From assembly GCF_003150675.1 (NCBI RefSeq), contig NZ_QGGB01000002.1, positions 372,001 through 436,000 of the forward strand: a stretch of 64,000 bases of DNA. The letters are read 5' to 3'. Both the position numbers and the translations under genes were made by a program. Below the pieces are notes generated by a model. That model was not told where the DNA came from. It did not search any database and saw nothing but the letters and a program-made list of their open reading frames with translations. Below are positions 9,048 through 17,338 of this stretch, one piece after another. The number at the start of each line of letters is the position of its first letter. Position 1 is the stretch's first letter. Source of the stretch: Rhodohalobacter mucosus. Its GTDB lineage: Bacteria > Bacteroidota > Rhodothermia > Balneolales > Balneolaceae.

Positions 9048-9986
9048 ATGAGCAGCGCATTTCATTCCCACTATCCTCCACCACAAAAACTTGTTGAAAA
9101 CAGAACAAGTTTTGCAGGAGATGATGCGGTGTTTTCTGTCTATGACACCTTTCAGGTGGCCAATCGCGTTGAGCTTCGATCCACCAGCCCCATGTATTGC
9201 GGGATGATTTCAGGCAAGAAAGTCATTCACTCCGGAGAAGAAAAGTCGTTTGAATTTGTACCAAGCGAAAGCCTCGTGCTGCCTCCCGATCAATCGATTT
9301 ACATTGATTTTCCGGATGCAAAAATGGATGAGCCGACCAAGTGCATCACGGTAGAACTGCCTTTGTCCAGAGTGAATGATATCGTTGCCAGAATGAATGA
9401 TATGATTCCCCGCAGCAAGGCGTCAGGCAACTGGGAGTACGACTCAGCACACTCGGTACACTTTAAGAATACTGCTTCCGTGGATCTGCTGATACGTAAG
9501 CTCTTTCACATCTTCACAGAAGAGCACAAGCAGCGCGACCTTCTGGTTGACCTGAACACCTCGGAGCTGATTGTGCACATGCTGCAAACCGAATCCAGGG
9601 CGCTGCTGCTGAAAAATTACCGGAATCATCTTACAAAAAACGGTCTGGCTGCAGCCATACACTACATTCATGAGAATCTGGACGGCCCGATCTCTTCTGA
9701 TAAGCTGGCCTCCGTATCCTGTATGAGCAAGGCTTCCTTTTACCGATATTTCAAAAATGAGTTTGGTGTGAGCCCAGTTGAATACATCAACAAAGTGAGG
9801 GTTGAAAAAGCCTGCAAGCTGCTGGTTAAGAACAGAATGAACGTAACCGATGTGGGATATGAACTCGGATTTTCAAGCATCAGCCACTTTATCAAGCTCT
9901 TCAAGGAGCACACCGGCCTGACGCCGAAACAGTACCAGCTTCAAAATCAAAGTCAGAATCAGAATACGCAGCTGCCGTCTGATTGA
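9048..9986 (+). CDS. AraC-family transcriptional regulator
   Basis: This 312-aa regulator has an N-terminal AraC_N-type cupin-like sensing domain (about residues 20-190) and a C-terminal pair of helix-turn-helix motifs (about 205-300), including SKASFYRYFKNEFG and the second-helix signature VGYELGFSSISHFIKLFKEH. It is divergent from the aldehyde/alcohol dehydrogenase operon with a 171-base shared upstream region. By family precedent it probably activates that operon in response to an alcohol or aldehyde. The effector is unknown. Confidence 0.9.
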   Translation: MSSAFHSHYPPPQKLVENRTSFAGDDAVFSVYDTFQVANRVELRSTSPMYCGMISGKKVIHSGEEKSFEFVPSESLVLPPDQSIYIDFPDAKMDEPTKCITVELPLSRVNDIVARMNDMIPRSKASGNWEYDSAHSVHFKNTASVDLLIRKLFHIFTEEHKQRDLLVDLNTSELIVHMLQTESRALLLKNYRNHLTKNGLAAAIHYIHENLDGPISSDKLASVSCMSKASFYRYFKNEFGVSPVEYINKVRVEKACKLLVKNRMNVTDVGYELGFSSISHFIKLFKEHTGLTPKQYQLQNQSQNQNTQLPSD

Positions 9987-10025
9987 GCTGAACAGGCTCC
10001 ACCTGACCTGGAGTACAAATCTCTC

Positions 10026-10859
10026 TTACTCAAGTACAAATGTGAAGGTAATGACCCCCCACTGTGACTCCTGGGGAACGCCTGACGGCAGACGGGAGAA
10101 TCGCCAGCTTCGGAGTGTCCGCATGACCTCTCTTTCAAGTTCCGGATTCATTTTGCGCAGGGGAATCACGCGTCCCAATGTGCCGTCCGGGTTCACTTCG
10201 AAACGAATCGTGATGGTGGCTTCCTCATTCGTCTGGTTTGTCGGCAGCGGCTGAATCATCGGGGTACGATCAAGATCGCCTTCCCATTCCAGATTGTAAG
10301 GAGCTGAGCGTTCTGAATTGTTTCCGATACCCTGGTCTACATCCACTTCACCCGTTGTTCCGTCTTCAGCACCGCTGTCTTCCACGCCTTCCTGTATCTG
10401 CTCGTCCTCCCGGGTTTGCGGGGGCACCTCTTCCTCAACCACCTCTTCCGTAACGTCAACCTGTTCGGGGTTTACAACTTCCGTTTCGGGTGTCTCCACA
10501 ACCTCATCACTCTCAATTTCCTCTGTTTCCTCAGGCAGTTCAACCGGCTTGGTAACCTCTTCCTCGGGCGTCTGGGGCGTTTCCACAGGCTGTGTGATCT
10601 CCGGATTGGGATCTTCCGGCTGTTCTTCTGCGGGATTTGGCCTGGTGGCTACTTCCTCTCTTTGAACATCGGACTGTTCGGCAAGCGTGCCGCTTCTGAA
10701 TTCACCGAGGGTCACCGCGATGTAGGCAGGGCGATTGTCAATATCAAAGCTGATATTATAGAGCAGTGCTATGATCAGCAGCACAATATGAATCGCAGCG
10801 GTTACACCCAGCCCGAAGCGGTCTTCCTTATCGATATGTGAATCGAACCTGTCCTGCAT
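10026..10859 (-). CDS. tonB: TonB family energy transducer
   Basis: This 277-aa protein has one N-terminal membrane helix (about residues 18-40), a long proline/glutamate-rich periplasmic linker (about 60-190) and a C-terminal TonB domain with PDGTLGRVIPLRK and a short RSWRFSRLP strand (about 205-277). It transmits proton-motive force from ExbB/ExbD to outer-membrane receptors. It is the last gene of a six-gene minus-strand operon, 29 nt after exbD. The AraC gene converges on it; the 39-nt gap holds only a weak 5-bp hairpin. Confidence 0.9.
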   Translation of the reverse strand: MQDRFDSHIDKEDRFGLGVTAAIHIVLLIIALLYNISFDIDNRPAYIAVTLGEFRSGTLAEQSDVQREEVATRPNPAEEQPEDPNPEITQPVETPQTPEEEVTKPVELPEETEEIESDEVVETPETEVVNPEQVDVTEEVVEEEVPPQTREDEQIQEGVEDSGAEDGTTGEVDVDQGIGNNSERSAPYNLEWEGDLDRTPMIQPLPTNQTNEEATITIRFEVNPDGTLGRVIPLRKMNPELEREVMRTLRSWRFSRLPSGVPQESQWGVITFTFVLE

Positions 10860-10888
10860 AAAAGATGTATCAAATGGGGCTTAAAAAG

Positions 10889-11293
10889 TTAATTTCTCTC
10901 TGTGGCCATAACCATGTTCATATTGAGAGCCTGTCCGATATTCATTACACGTACGGCATCATCAATTCGTGCATCGCGGTCGGCCCGTACTACTAACGTT
11001 GCTCCGGGCCGATTCTGATATGCCTGCTGAATGGAAGCTGAGAGTCCGGCGCTGGTCACCTGTTCACCGTTCACAAAGAAATCACCTTCAGCCGTAATGG
11101 CAACCGAAACCTGCGTGGCATTGGTGTTAACGCTCGATTCAGCCTGCGGCACATTCACCCTGATTCCAAAATTGGAAACAAACGATGAGGTTAAAAGGAA
11201 AAATATAAGCAGCAGCAGAATAATGTCTGTCAGCGACGATTGTGAAAACATCGTCAGCGGCTCCATTGTGCCACTGTCTTTTCTGAAGTTCAT
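10889..11293 (-). CDS. exbD: ExbD/TolR-family biopolymer transport protein
   Basis: This 134-aa protein has one membrane helix (about residues 17-38) carrying the conserved aspartate in SLTDIILLLLIFF, followed by a periplasmic domain with the VVRADRDAR strand. It forms the proton channel with ExbB and powers TonB. It lies 3 nt after exbB and before tonB. Confidence 0.93.
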   Translation of the reverse strand: MNFRKDSGTMEPLTMFSQSSLTDIILLLLIFFLLTSSFVSNFGIRVNVPQAESSVNTNATQVSVAITAEGDFFVNGEQVTSAGLSASIQQAYQNRPGATLVVRADRDARIDDAVRVMNIGQALNMNMVMATERN

Positions 11294-11296
11294 CTT

Positions 11297-12016
11297 CTAC
11301 GCCTCCGTGCGCTTCTTGGGTGACGGTGTCTGAAGCAGGTCCACGAAATCAGCCGAGGCATTTTCCAGTTCGAAAACCATCCGGTTTATCTTGCCAAGCA
11401 GGAAGTTGTAAAACCCGTACGCTATAATGCCGACAATGAGTCCGGTTGCCGTCGTTATCAGGGCTTCCCAGATACCGCCTGCCAGCACGCTTGGGTTTAC
11501 GTTACCCTGCAGCGATTGAATGTCCATAAAGGCCCGGATCATCCCGGTAACCGTACCGGTAAACCCGATGAGCGGAGCAACACCCGCAATGGTGGCCAGC
11601 CAGTTCATCCGTTTCTCCAGGCTGTAAATTTCTTTTTTTCCTGCGTTGTGAATGGCGTCCTCGATGTCGCGGATGGGACGGCCCAGCCTGCGTATTCCCG
11701 ATTTCAGTATTCGGGCCAGCGGTTTGTCAAACTCTTCACAATACTGAACAGCCCGGTGCTGACTGCCTGATTTGAGCAGCGATTCGATATTGTTCAGCAT
11801 GGTGTTTACGTCCATCCTGGAGTTTTCGAGCGTTCTCCATCGTTCCGCAATTACGTAAATGGCGAGCACGGAAAGAATAAAGAGCGGTATCATGAGCAGC
11901 CCGCCCTGCTGCAGAATTTCGAAAAAAGACATAGAAGATTCTTCCTGGAGCATCAGGGCCAGTGAATCCGTTTCGGCCTCAGCAACCTGGAGTAGAAAAA
12001 GCGAGATGATATTCAT
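11297..12016 (-). CDS. exbB: ExbB/TolQ/MotA-family proton channel protein
   Basis: This 239-aa protein has three membrane segments: about residues 35-55, 140-165 and 175-200. The MotA/TolQ/ExbB motif is visible as IAGVAPLIGFTGTVTGMIRAF and WEALITTATGLIVGI. It is the stator-like channel that works with ExbD and TonB. It starts 7 nt after the stop of the HU/SPOR fusion gene, so the membrane energising genes are co-transcribed with the HU-like genes. Confidence 0.93.
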   Translation of the reverse strand: MNIISLFLLQVAEAETDSLALMLQEESSMSFFEILQQGGLLMIPLFILSVLAIYVIAERWRTLENSRMDVNTMLNNIESLLKSGSQHRAVQYCEEFDKPLARILKSGIRRLGRPIRDIEDAIHNAGKKEIYSLEKRMNWLATIAGVAPLIGFTGTVTGMIRAFMDIQSLQGNVNPSVLAGGIWEALITTATGLIVGIIAYGFYNFLLGKINRMVFELENASADFVDLLQTPSPKKRTEA

Positions 12017-12023
12017 TTATTTA

Positions 12024-13622
12024 TCAGTTGGTCTGTATTCGTTGTATGAAATTATTTGAGTTATAGGGTGAAGGCAGGGTCAGGGCTGCTTCCTGAGCGT
12101 TGGCAATGGTCTCAAACTGTCCCACGCTAACACGCCAGACGTTCTCACCATTTATCGTGCGCTGGCTCACCAACACCCTGTAATTGTCAGCCCTCAGATC
12201 TGCGGCAACAGATTGTGCATTTGTTTCCTGGCTGAGAGAATGAAGAACGATCGAGTAGCCGTCATTTGCCTCCTCGTTCAGATCTCCCCTGAGTCCGTAA
12301 CCGTTGCTGCTAACTGCAGCCTCAGCTTCCGGGTCGGCCATTACATTGTCTGTTACTGCATCTTCGGAATCAGGTTCCGGTGTTGGCAGCTGCTCCGGTG
12401 TATCCGACTCCGGGGCAGGTTCCGATTCTGCGTCTGTACCTGTATCTGTATCTGCATCTTCAGCCGGCATCTGCTCCGCCATATCCTGGGATGACGGTTC
12501 CGTAACTTCGGTCGTGACTTCCGGCTGCGATTGTGGTTGAGTTTCGGAATCAGAATCACTAAAAACGCCGGGCAAGAGCAGAAAGGCGGCTGCTACAATA
12601 ATAAAAATCAATACGATCCCCATTACAATCATGATCGGATCTTTCCGTTTTTGACTCCCCTGGTAGCCTCCCGGTGTTGTTTTGCGCGCTGCAGGTGCCG
12701 ATGCTTTCTTCTCTTTGGCAGCTGCGGCAGGTTTGGCAGGCTCTGGTTTTTCAGCCGGTTCATCCGGTTTACTTTCTGCTACAGGTTCCTCCTTCTCCGC
12801 CTTCTGAGCGGGTTTTGGCTTATCATCGGTCTTGGCTGCAGGCTTGGATTTGGATTTTGATTTGGGCCTGGAGACGGGTTTGGCCTTTTCTTTTTCCTCT
12901 TCGGATTTTGGCCCGGATTCGGAGACGGGTTTCTGATCCTCTTTTTTCGGTTCGGGTCCTTCCTCTTCCTCTGCTTCTCCGGGTGAAATGAGCGGGTGGG
13001 AAGGCTCATCTTCTTCTCCAAAAATGCCTTTTTCCGTTGCGCTCAATTTGCTTGAGGCATCTCCCAGCAGACCCGCGAAAGGATCTTCATCCCGCTCAGG
13101 AATTTCATCCTCATAGTCCTCTTCACTTTCCTTTTCCGTGCTCTCTTCTTTTTTAATCTCAGAATCTCCCCACGGCAGCTCAATTTCATCTTCATCCTTT
13201 TCTGAGGTTCCCTCTCCCCCCTCATCGAAACCAAAAATAGCACTCAGATCCTCTTCACTTTCATCTGAATCCGACTCAGCCGATGACGTCGTTGACGAGT
13301 CTTCTTCCGCCTTTTCGGCAGATACTTCAGGTTCGGGCTCCTCTTTGTCGCCTATATCCCGCGGTGGCTTAAGCTCTACCGGCTCCATGCCCACGTATTT
13401 AAAATTGATTTCGGTACTGAGCTCTTTTGACGGATCAAATTTCAAGTCACCGTCCTCATCGAAATAAAACAGCCCAAACTCTTTTATCTCCAACGCCTTT
13501 CCCCTTTCGGCGGCATCAATAATGCGACGGATCAGCTGTTCAAGTTGGTCTTCCACCTCAGTAACATCCATCCCCGTTTTGGTGACCAAAAGCTCAATCA
13601 GTTTCTTTTTATCGATCTTCAT
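12024..13622 (-). CDS. HU-like/SPOR fusion membrane protein
   Basis: This 532-aa protein has three parts. Residues ~1-85 are an HU/IHF-like fold (IKEFGLFYF is the HU beta-arm region, GLFYFDEDGD). A long, highly charged Glu/Lys/Pro linker follows, then a membrane helix at ~328-350 (DPIMIVMGIVLIFII), another acidic linker, and a C-terminal SPOR domain (~450-527) of the type that binds denuded septal peptidoglycan. The HU-like part would be cytoplasmic and SPOR periplasmic. The gene overlaps the small HU gene by 14 nt. HU/SPOR fusions are known in Bacteroidota, but their role is unclear; a division-site or chromosome-envelope tether is inference. Confidence 0.85.
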   Translation of the reverse strand: MKIDKKKLIELLVTKTGMDVTEVEDQLEQLIRRIIDAAERGKALEIKEFGLFYFDEDGDLKFDPSKELSTEINFKYVGMEPVELKPPRDIGDKEEPEPEVSAEKAEEDSSTTSSAESDSDESEEDLSAIFGFDEGGEGTSEKDEDEIELPWGDSEIKKEESTEKESEEDYEDEIPERDEDPFAGLLGDASSKLSATEKGIFGEEDEPSHPLISPGEAEEEEGPEPKKEDQKPVSESGPKSEEEKEKAKPVSRPKSKSKSKPAAKTDDKPKPAQKAEKEEPVAESKPDEPAEKPEPAKPAAAAKEKKASAPAARKTTPGGYQGSQKRKDPIMIVMGIVLIFIIVAAAFLLLPGVFSDSDSETQPQSQPEVTTEVTEPSSQDMAEQMPAEDADTDTGTDAESEPAPESDTPEQLPTPEPDSEDAVTDNVMADPEAEAAVSSNGYGLRGDLNEEANDGYSIVLHSLSQETNAQSVAADLRADNYRVLVSQRTINGENVWRVSVGQFETIANAQEAALTLPSPYNSNNFIQRIQTN

Positions 13623-13821
13623 TCGAGCTCCTTACTTTTGATTTAAATTCAACCACATCTGCAGGCGGCACCATCACTACTCTGCCATTTTCATATTTTT
13701 TCTGATGCTGCTTTCGGTGTACAACCTCAAACATTCCCAGACCTTCCACATCCACTTTATTCTTATCAAGAATCTGCTCCCGCAATACCTCTTTAAAAGC
13801 TTTAATAAATGTAGATTTCAT
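13609..13821 (-). CDS. small HU-like DNA-binding domain protein
   Basis: This 70-aa protein has an HU/IHF-like pattern: an N-terminal helical pair (FIKAFKEVLREQIL), then VEGLGMFEVVHRKQH, where the beta arm normally follows, and a final VVEFKSKVRS. It is shorter than standard HU (about 90 aa). It ends 14 nt inside the HU/SPOR fusion gene and begins 2 nt after the barrel gene, so it is tightly coupled to both. Confidence 0.75.
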   Translation of the reverse strand: MKSTFIKAFKEVLREQILDKNKVDVEGLGMFEVVHRKQHQKKYENGRVVMVPPADVVEFKSKVRSSNEDR

Positions 13822-13823
13822 AA

Positions 13824-15563
13824 CTAAAACAGATATGTAATTCCGGCAAATCCCTGGAAACCGCGTTCAGGGTAGCCACGCCAAAGTTCATACTCTTCGC
13901 TTAACAAGTTAAGAAGTTTACCGTATACACCCAGCTTTTCTGTAACGGATATTTCGAAACGGCTGCCTACGATGAAAAATGAAGACAGATCGTTTCCTGC
14001 GGAGTCTTCCCGGTCACCGGCGAATTCGGCCCACCCTTCTATGAGTATCTGACCGGCGGGCCGGATGGATACCGTTGCCTGAGCACCAAGGCTTTCAATA
14101 AACGGAATTTTTTCGTTCCCTGATAAACGCGGCCTTTGCCAGTGTGCTTCACCCGTAAGCCAGACTATGCCCGGTTTCAGATCCTGGGTAAGACTGCCGT
14201 ATAATTTGATAATGTTTGCACGCCTGAATGCCGGTGAATAGTACTGCTCCGTGAAATCGGTACCGGCTATACTGTTCTCATTTCTTGTATAATAGAGATA
14301 GTGACGGATATTCTGATATGAAAGGCCCCCTGAAAATTTGGTCCCCTTGAGCGGTTCGGCAAGAACTTCGGCCTGGAGCCTCATTTCGTACTGGTGCTGC
14401 AGCAGTGATGCGAGATCGAAAAAAGGATTTTCATCATGCACTCCTGCCAGTGTCGGCTGATCTACCCTGCCGAGCAGCCGCCCCCTCAAATCGAGCCCTC
14501 TGAAAAGTGTATGCCTCAACGTTACGTCGGGTGTAAGGTAAACAGACAGATCATTAATCCCGTCATCAGCCACCGTGATACCGGCGGAAGCCTTAACGTC
14601 AGTCTGATAGTTGAAGAGGCGTTCATAGTGAGCAGAAGCCCCTGCAATAACCCAGTTTTGTGTTGCGCCAAGCCGCTCATTAATCCCGCCTGCATCGGCA
14701 CGCACCCTCAACCGGTGCACTTCCTGCACATGCTCACCCAGACGTGAGTACTCTGCGTTCGCATTTACGCCCCACTCCGTTGCCTCGCCGGTAAGCGGTA
14801 CAAGGTCGGACGTCATATTCATCGAGCCCGAATAACCGTTGATTGACAGCGCCATGCCGCTGAGAGAGGTTCGGGCATATGTCAAAGAAGCGCCCCCATT
14901 GATCCCTGAGTTCTCTACACGGCTATTTTGAACGACCGGCACTCCCAGCTCGGATATAAGTCCGGGGAAATAATTAAAACCGGACAGCGCTTCGAGTGTC
15001 GCTTTCAGTTTAACTTTATCGGAAAGAGAGCTGATAGCAATCAGATCCATGGACACATCGCGTGCAGAGCTTCGGAATTCGTCAATATGGCCGTCGGTAG
15101 AAACATAATTGAAATTTCCTGACACCCAGTGGTTTGTGCCGAGCCGGCTCATGGCGTACACATCAGCCTCAGGTGTAAGAAAGCTGCCCAAGCCAAATCT
15201 TGCAAAACCGTTTTTGGGCTCAGCATAGCCAAGAGGGTTAAATACGGGAGCTTCGGGCCTCTCCAATACACCAATTGGCAGGTTTGCCATCACAGTCTCT
15301 TCATCCTCAATAAACGGCCGTCTGTTGGGGTCGATCTGGTACACCCGGGGGCGTGGATTGAAGCCAAGGATCGGCTGTCTTCTTAATCCGGGAAAACGGG
15401 CCTGAAACTGGCTGCGGATCTCAATATCCTGCGGATCAATTTCCGGAAGGAGAGAACGTTGTCCACCTGTCTGTGCCTCCTGGGCATGTACGTTTTCTAC
15501 ACCTGAAAGGCTAATCAGAATCAACGATAAAGCCGCAAAAAGATATGAGATCAATCTGATCAT
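13824..15563 (-). CDS. TonB-dependent-receptor-like outer membrane beta-barrel lacking a plug
   Basis: This 579-aa protein has a signal peptide (ending VHAQ) and a largely beta-strand body ending in the receptor-type C-terminus NLLSEEYELWRGYP...GITYLF with terminal Phe. No N-terminal plug domain or TonB box is recognisable, and it is short for a full receptor (usually 650 aa or more). It is the first gene of the operon that ends with ExbB, ExbD and TonB, so a link to TonB energisation is plausible. The substrate is unknown. Confidence 0.75.
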   Translation of the reverse strand: MIRLISYLFAALSLILISLSGVENVHAQEAQTGGQRSLLPEIDPQDIEIRSQFQARFPGLRRQPILGFNPRPRVYQIDPNRRPFIEDEETVMANLPIGVLERPEAPVFNPLGYAEPKNGFARFGLGSFLTPEADVYAMSRLGTNHWVSGNFNYVSTDGHIDEFRSSARDVSMDLIAISSLSDKVKLKATLEALSGFNYFPGLISELGVPVVQNSRVENSGINGGASLTYARTSLSGMALSINGYSGSMNMTSDLVPLTGEATEWGVNANAEYSRLGEHVQEVHRLRVRADAGGINERLGATQNWVIAGASAHYERLFNYQTDVKASAGITVADDGINDLSVYLTPDVTLRHTLFRGLDLRGRLLGRVDQPTLAGVHDENPFFDLASLLQHQYEMRLQAEVLAEPLKGTKFSGGLSYQNIRHYLYYTRNENSIAGTDFTEQYYSPAFRRANIIKLYGSLTQDLKPGIVWLTGEAHWQRPRLSGNEKIPFIESLGAQATVSIRPAGQILIEGWAEFAGDREDSAGNDLSSFFIVGSRFEISVTEKLGVYGKLLNLLSEEYELWRGYPERGFQGFAGITYLF

Positions 15564-15640
15564 ATAGATGAAATATTAATATCGATTAATGTAAAAATTA
15601 TTTTGGCGCTTTTTCAGCAAATATTCTTCAGCTTTTAAAG

Positions 15641-15676
15641 GGTCTGCCGGATCGTTAAACAAACGATTCACAGACC
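15641..15676 (-). terminator. hairpin after the UPF0104 gene
   Basis: The stem GGTCTG/CAGACC (15641-15646 with 15671-15676) has an inner stem ATCGTT/AACGAT (15651-15656 with 15662-15667). It begins about 10 nt after the stop of the 15687-16688 gene in its transcription direction. The T-run is poor, so termination is possible but unproven. Confidence 0.4.
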
Positions 15677-15686
15677 TCAAACGTCT

Positions 15687-16688
15687 TTAAGACCGGTTCA
15701 GTGTACGGGCCTTATCCCACCAAAGGGTAAGCGGGCCTGCAATCAAAACAGTGATGACCGTTACCCCGTGCGCAACGGTTGCATAGGTAAGCGCAGAAAC
15801 CGCGGGCACCTGATACAGAACCGAAAGACTCTGCTGAATGAGTAAGTGATACGAACCGATACCCGCCGGTGTGGGAATACTCACTCCAACGGAAGAAACA
15901 ATGGTGAGGACAACGGCATCCGTAAACGTAAGGCCATATATCTCCTGAAGGTTCATCATAAAGAAGGGCAGCCAGGCCATAATAACATAGCCAAACCAAA
16001 TTCCTGCCGTTAGCAGAAGGAAGAGCGGCCAGTTCTCTACGTGCCGGATGGAGACAATACCGTCACTGAATGATCGCGCTTTTTGCACTATGTTCTCCAG
16101 CAACGGACTCGATATCTTTTCTCTGCTTTCCAGCGAAATCAACACTTTTCTTACAAACCAGATGCCTGCTGCAAGAATCACAAAGAGCCCGGGCAACACA
16201 AGGTAGAAATACCACGGCCATCCCTCCGTACCAAACAATCGCTGAAAACTACCCAGGTCCTGAACCAGGTAAAGCGCGGAGAAAAGGGCCAGGACCAGCA
16301 AGGTTGCCATGTCGAAAAGACGCTCAATTACTATGGTGCCGATGAGATTACTGGAGCTCATTTTGTGCTGTCTGGCTACGTATACCGGCCTGGTAACCTC
16401 ACCCAGCCTGGGAACAAGGCTATTGAAAAAATACCCCATCATTACCCCTGCAAAGAGGGTACTTCGGCGGATGTCACTGTAGTCTTTTGTCAGAAGCAGC
16501 CTCCAGCGCTCTGCCCTGAGGTAGTGACTGACAAGCATTACGATGAGAAAAAAAGGAAGCCAGCCCAGCGTAACACCCCGGATCTGTTCCCAAAGTTCGG
16601 ATAAATCTACATTTCGGACGGCCAGCCAGATAAAGAGTCCTGCAACTACTATTGAGACCAGAATGTTGAGGATCCGGCGTTTTCTCAT
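15687..16688 (-). CDS. lysylphosphatidylglycerol synthase-like/UPF0104 membrane protein
   Basis: This 333-aa integral membrane protein has about eight hydrophobic segments and the family pattern LRAERWRLLL near residue 62, plus GVSIPTPAGIGSYH near residue 275. The family includes the flippase half of MprF, but members without the synthetase domain, like this one, have no settled function. Its ATG overlaps the stop of the LolA-like gene by 4 nt, so it is the last gene of the ftsK operon. Confidence 0.88.
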   Translation of the reverse strand: MRKRRILNILVSIVVAGLFIWLAVRNVDLSELWEQIRGVTLGWLPFFLIVMLVSHYLRAERWRLLLTKDYSDIRRSTLFAGVMMGYFFNSLVPRLGEVTRPVYVARQHKMSSSNLIGTIVIERLFDMATLLVLALFSALYLVQDLGSFQRLFGTEGWPWYFYLVLPGLFVILAAGIWFVRKVLISLESREKISSPLLENIVQKARSFSDGIVSIRHVENWPLFLLLTAGIWFGYVIMAWLPFFMMNLQEIYGLTFTDAVVLTIVSSVGVSIPTPAGIGSYHLLIQQSLSVLYQVPAVSALTYATVAHGVTVITVLIAGPLTLWWDKARTLNRS

Positions 16689-17338
16689 GACTCTGCACGC
16701 AGGTCAATGACTTCTGCATCCAGGGGCACCTCAAGCTGAAACATATCCTCGCGCAGATCTGTGAACTCCCCCTCTTCGAACCGGGTTATCAGCCGATTGT
16801 CGGCCTGGTCGATGGCTTCAATGCGGACCGGACTGCCTGACTCGTCAATAAAAATCAGCACTTCCCTGAAAACGGAGAAGATATCCTCTGACTGCAAATA
16901 GACGCGTGTGCCTCTGCCCGGAATTGTCTCTTCTGTGACACTGAACGTACTGTCGGCACCCTGCAGCATTCTGGATGGCGCAAAATCATCCTCTTCTTCT
17001 ATATATTCACTGATAATTACGCGGTTTTTCGTACCGTCGTACACAGTGGATATATCACCGTCTACCAGCATCTGCTGATTGCTGCCCTCAATTTTGTATC
17101 GATCACGGCCGATCCAGATTTCACCTTCCGAGTATTGCTGCTCGCCGGTAAACGAATCATTGTACTCGTGGGTGAAAAGTGCTGTGAATATCTGTCCTTC
17201 CTGAAACGCATTTTTGAGGCTATCGAATACAGGTGTATCATTCTGTGCTTCTGCCGGAGTAAACGCAGTACAGATCACAATCGCTGTGATAGAAAAGATT
17301 CTTATAATCTTACAGGCCGAGCTCTTCAAATATCTCAT
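16685..17338 (-). CDS. LolA-like periplasmic outer-membrane lipoprotein carrier
   Basis: This 217-aa protein has a signal peptide (ending PAEAQ near residue 32) and a LolA fold: repeated antiparallel strands with GEIWIGRDRYKIEG and the FIDESGSPVRIEAIDQADN strand. LolA ferries lipoproteins across the periplasm; Bacteroidota-type members are divergent. The only usable start puts 29 nt inside the 3' end of ftsK. It is followed by the UPF0104 gene with a 4-nt overlap. Confidence 0.85.
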   Translation of the reverse strand: MRYLKSSACKIIRIFSITAIVICTAFTPAEAQNDTPVFDSLKNAFQEGQIFTALFTHEYNDSFTGEQQYSEGEIWIGRDRYKIEGSNQQMLVDGDISTVYDGTKNRVIISEYIEEEDDFAPSRMLQGADSTFSVTEETIPGRGTRVYLQSEDIFSVFREVLIFIDESGSPVRIEAIDQADNRLITRFEEGEFTDLREDMFQLEVPLDAEVIDLRAES

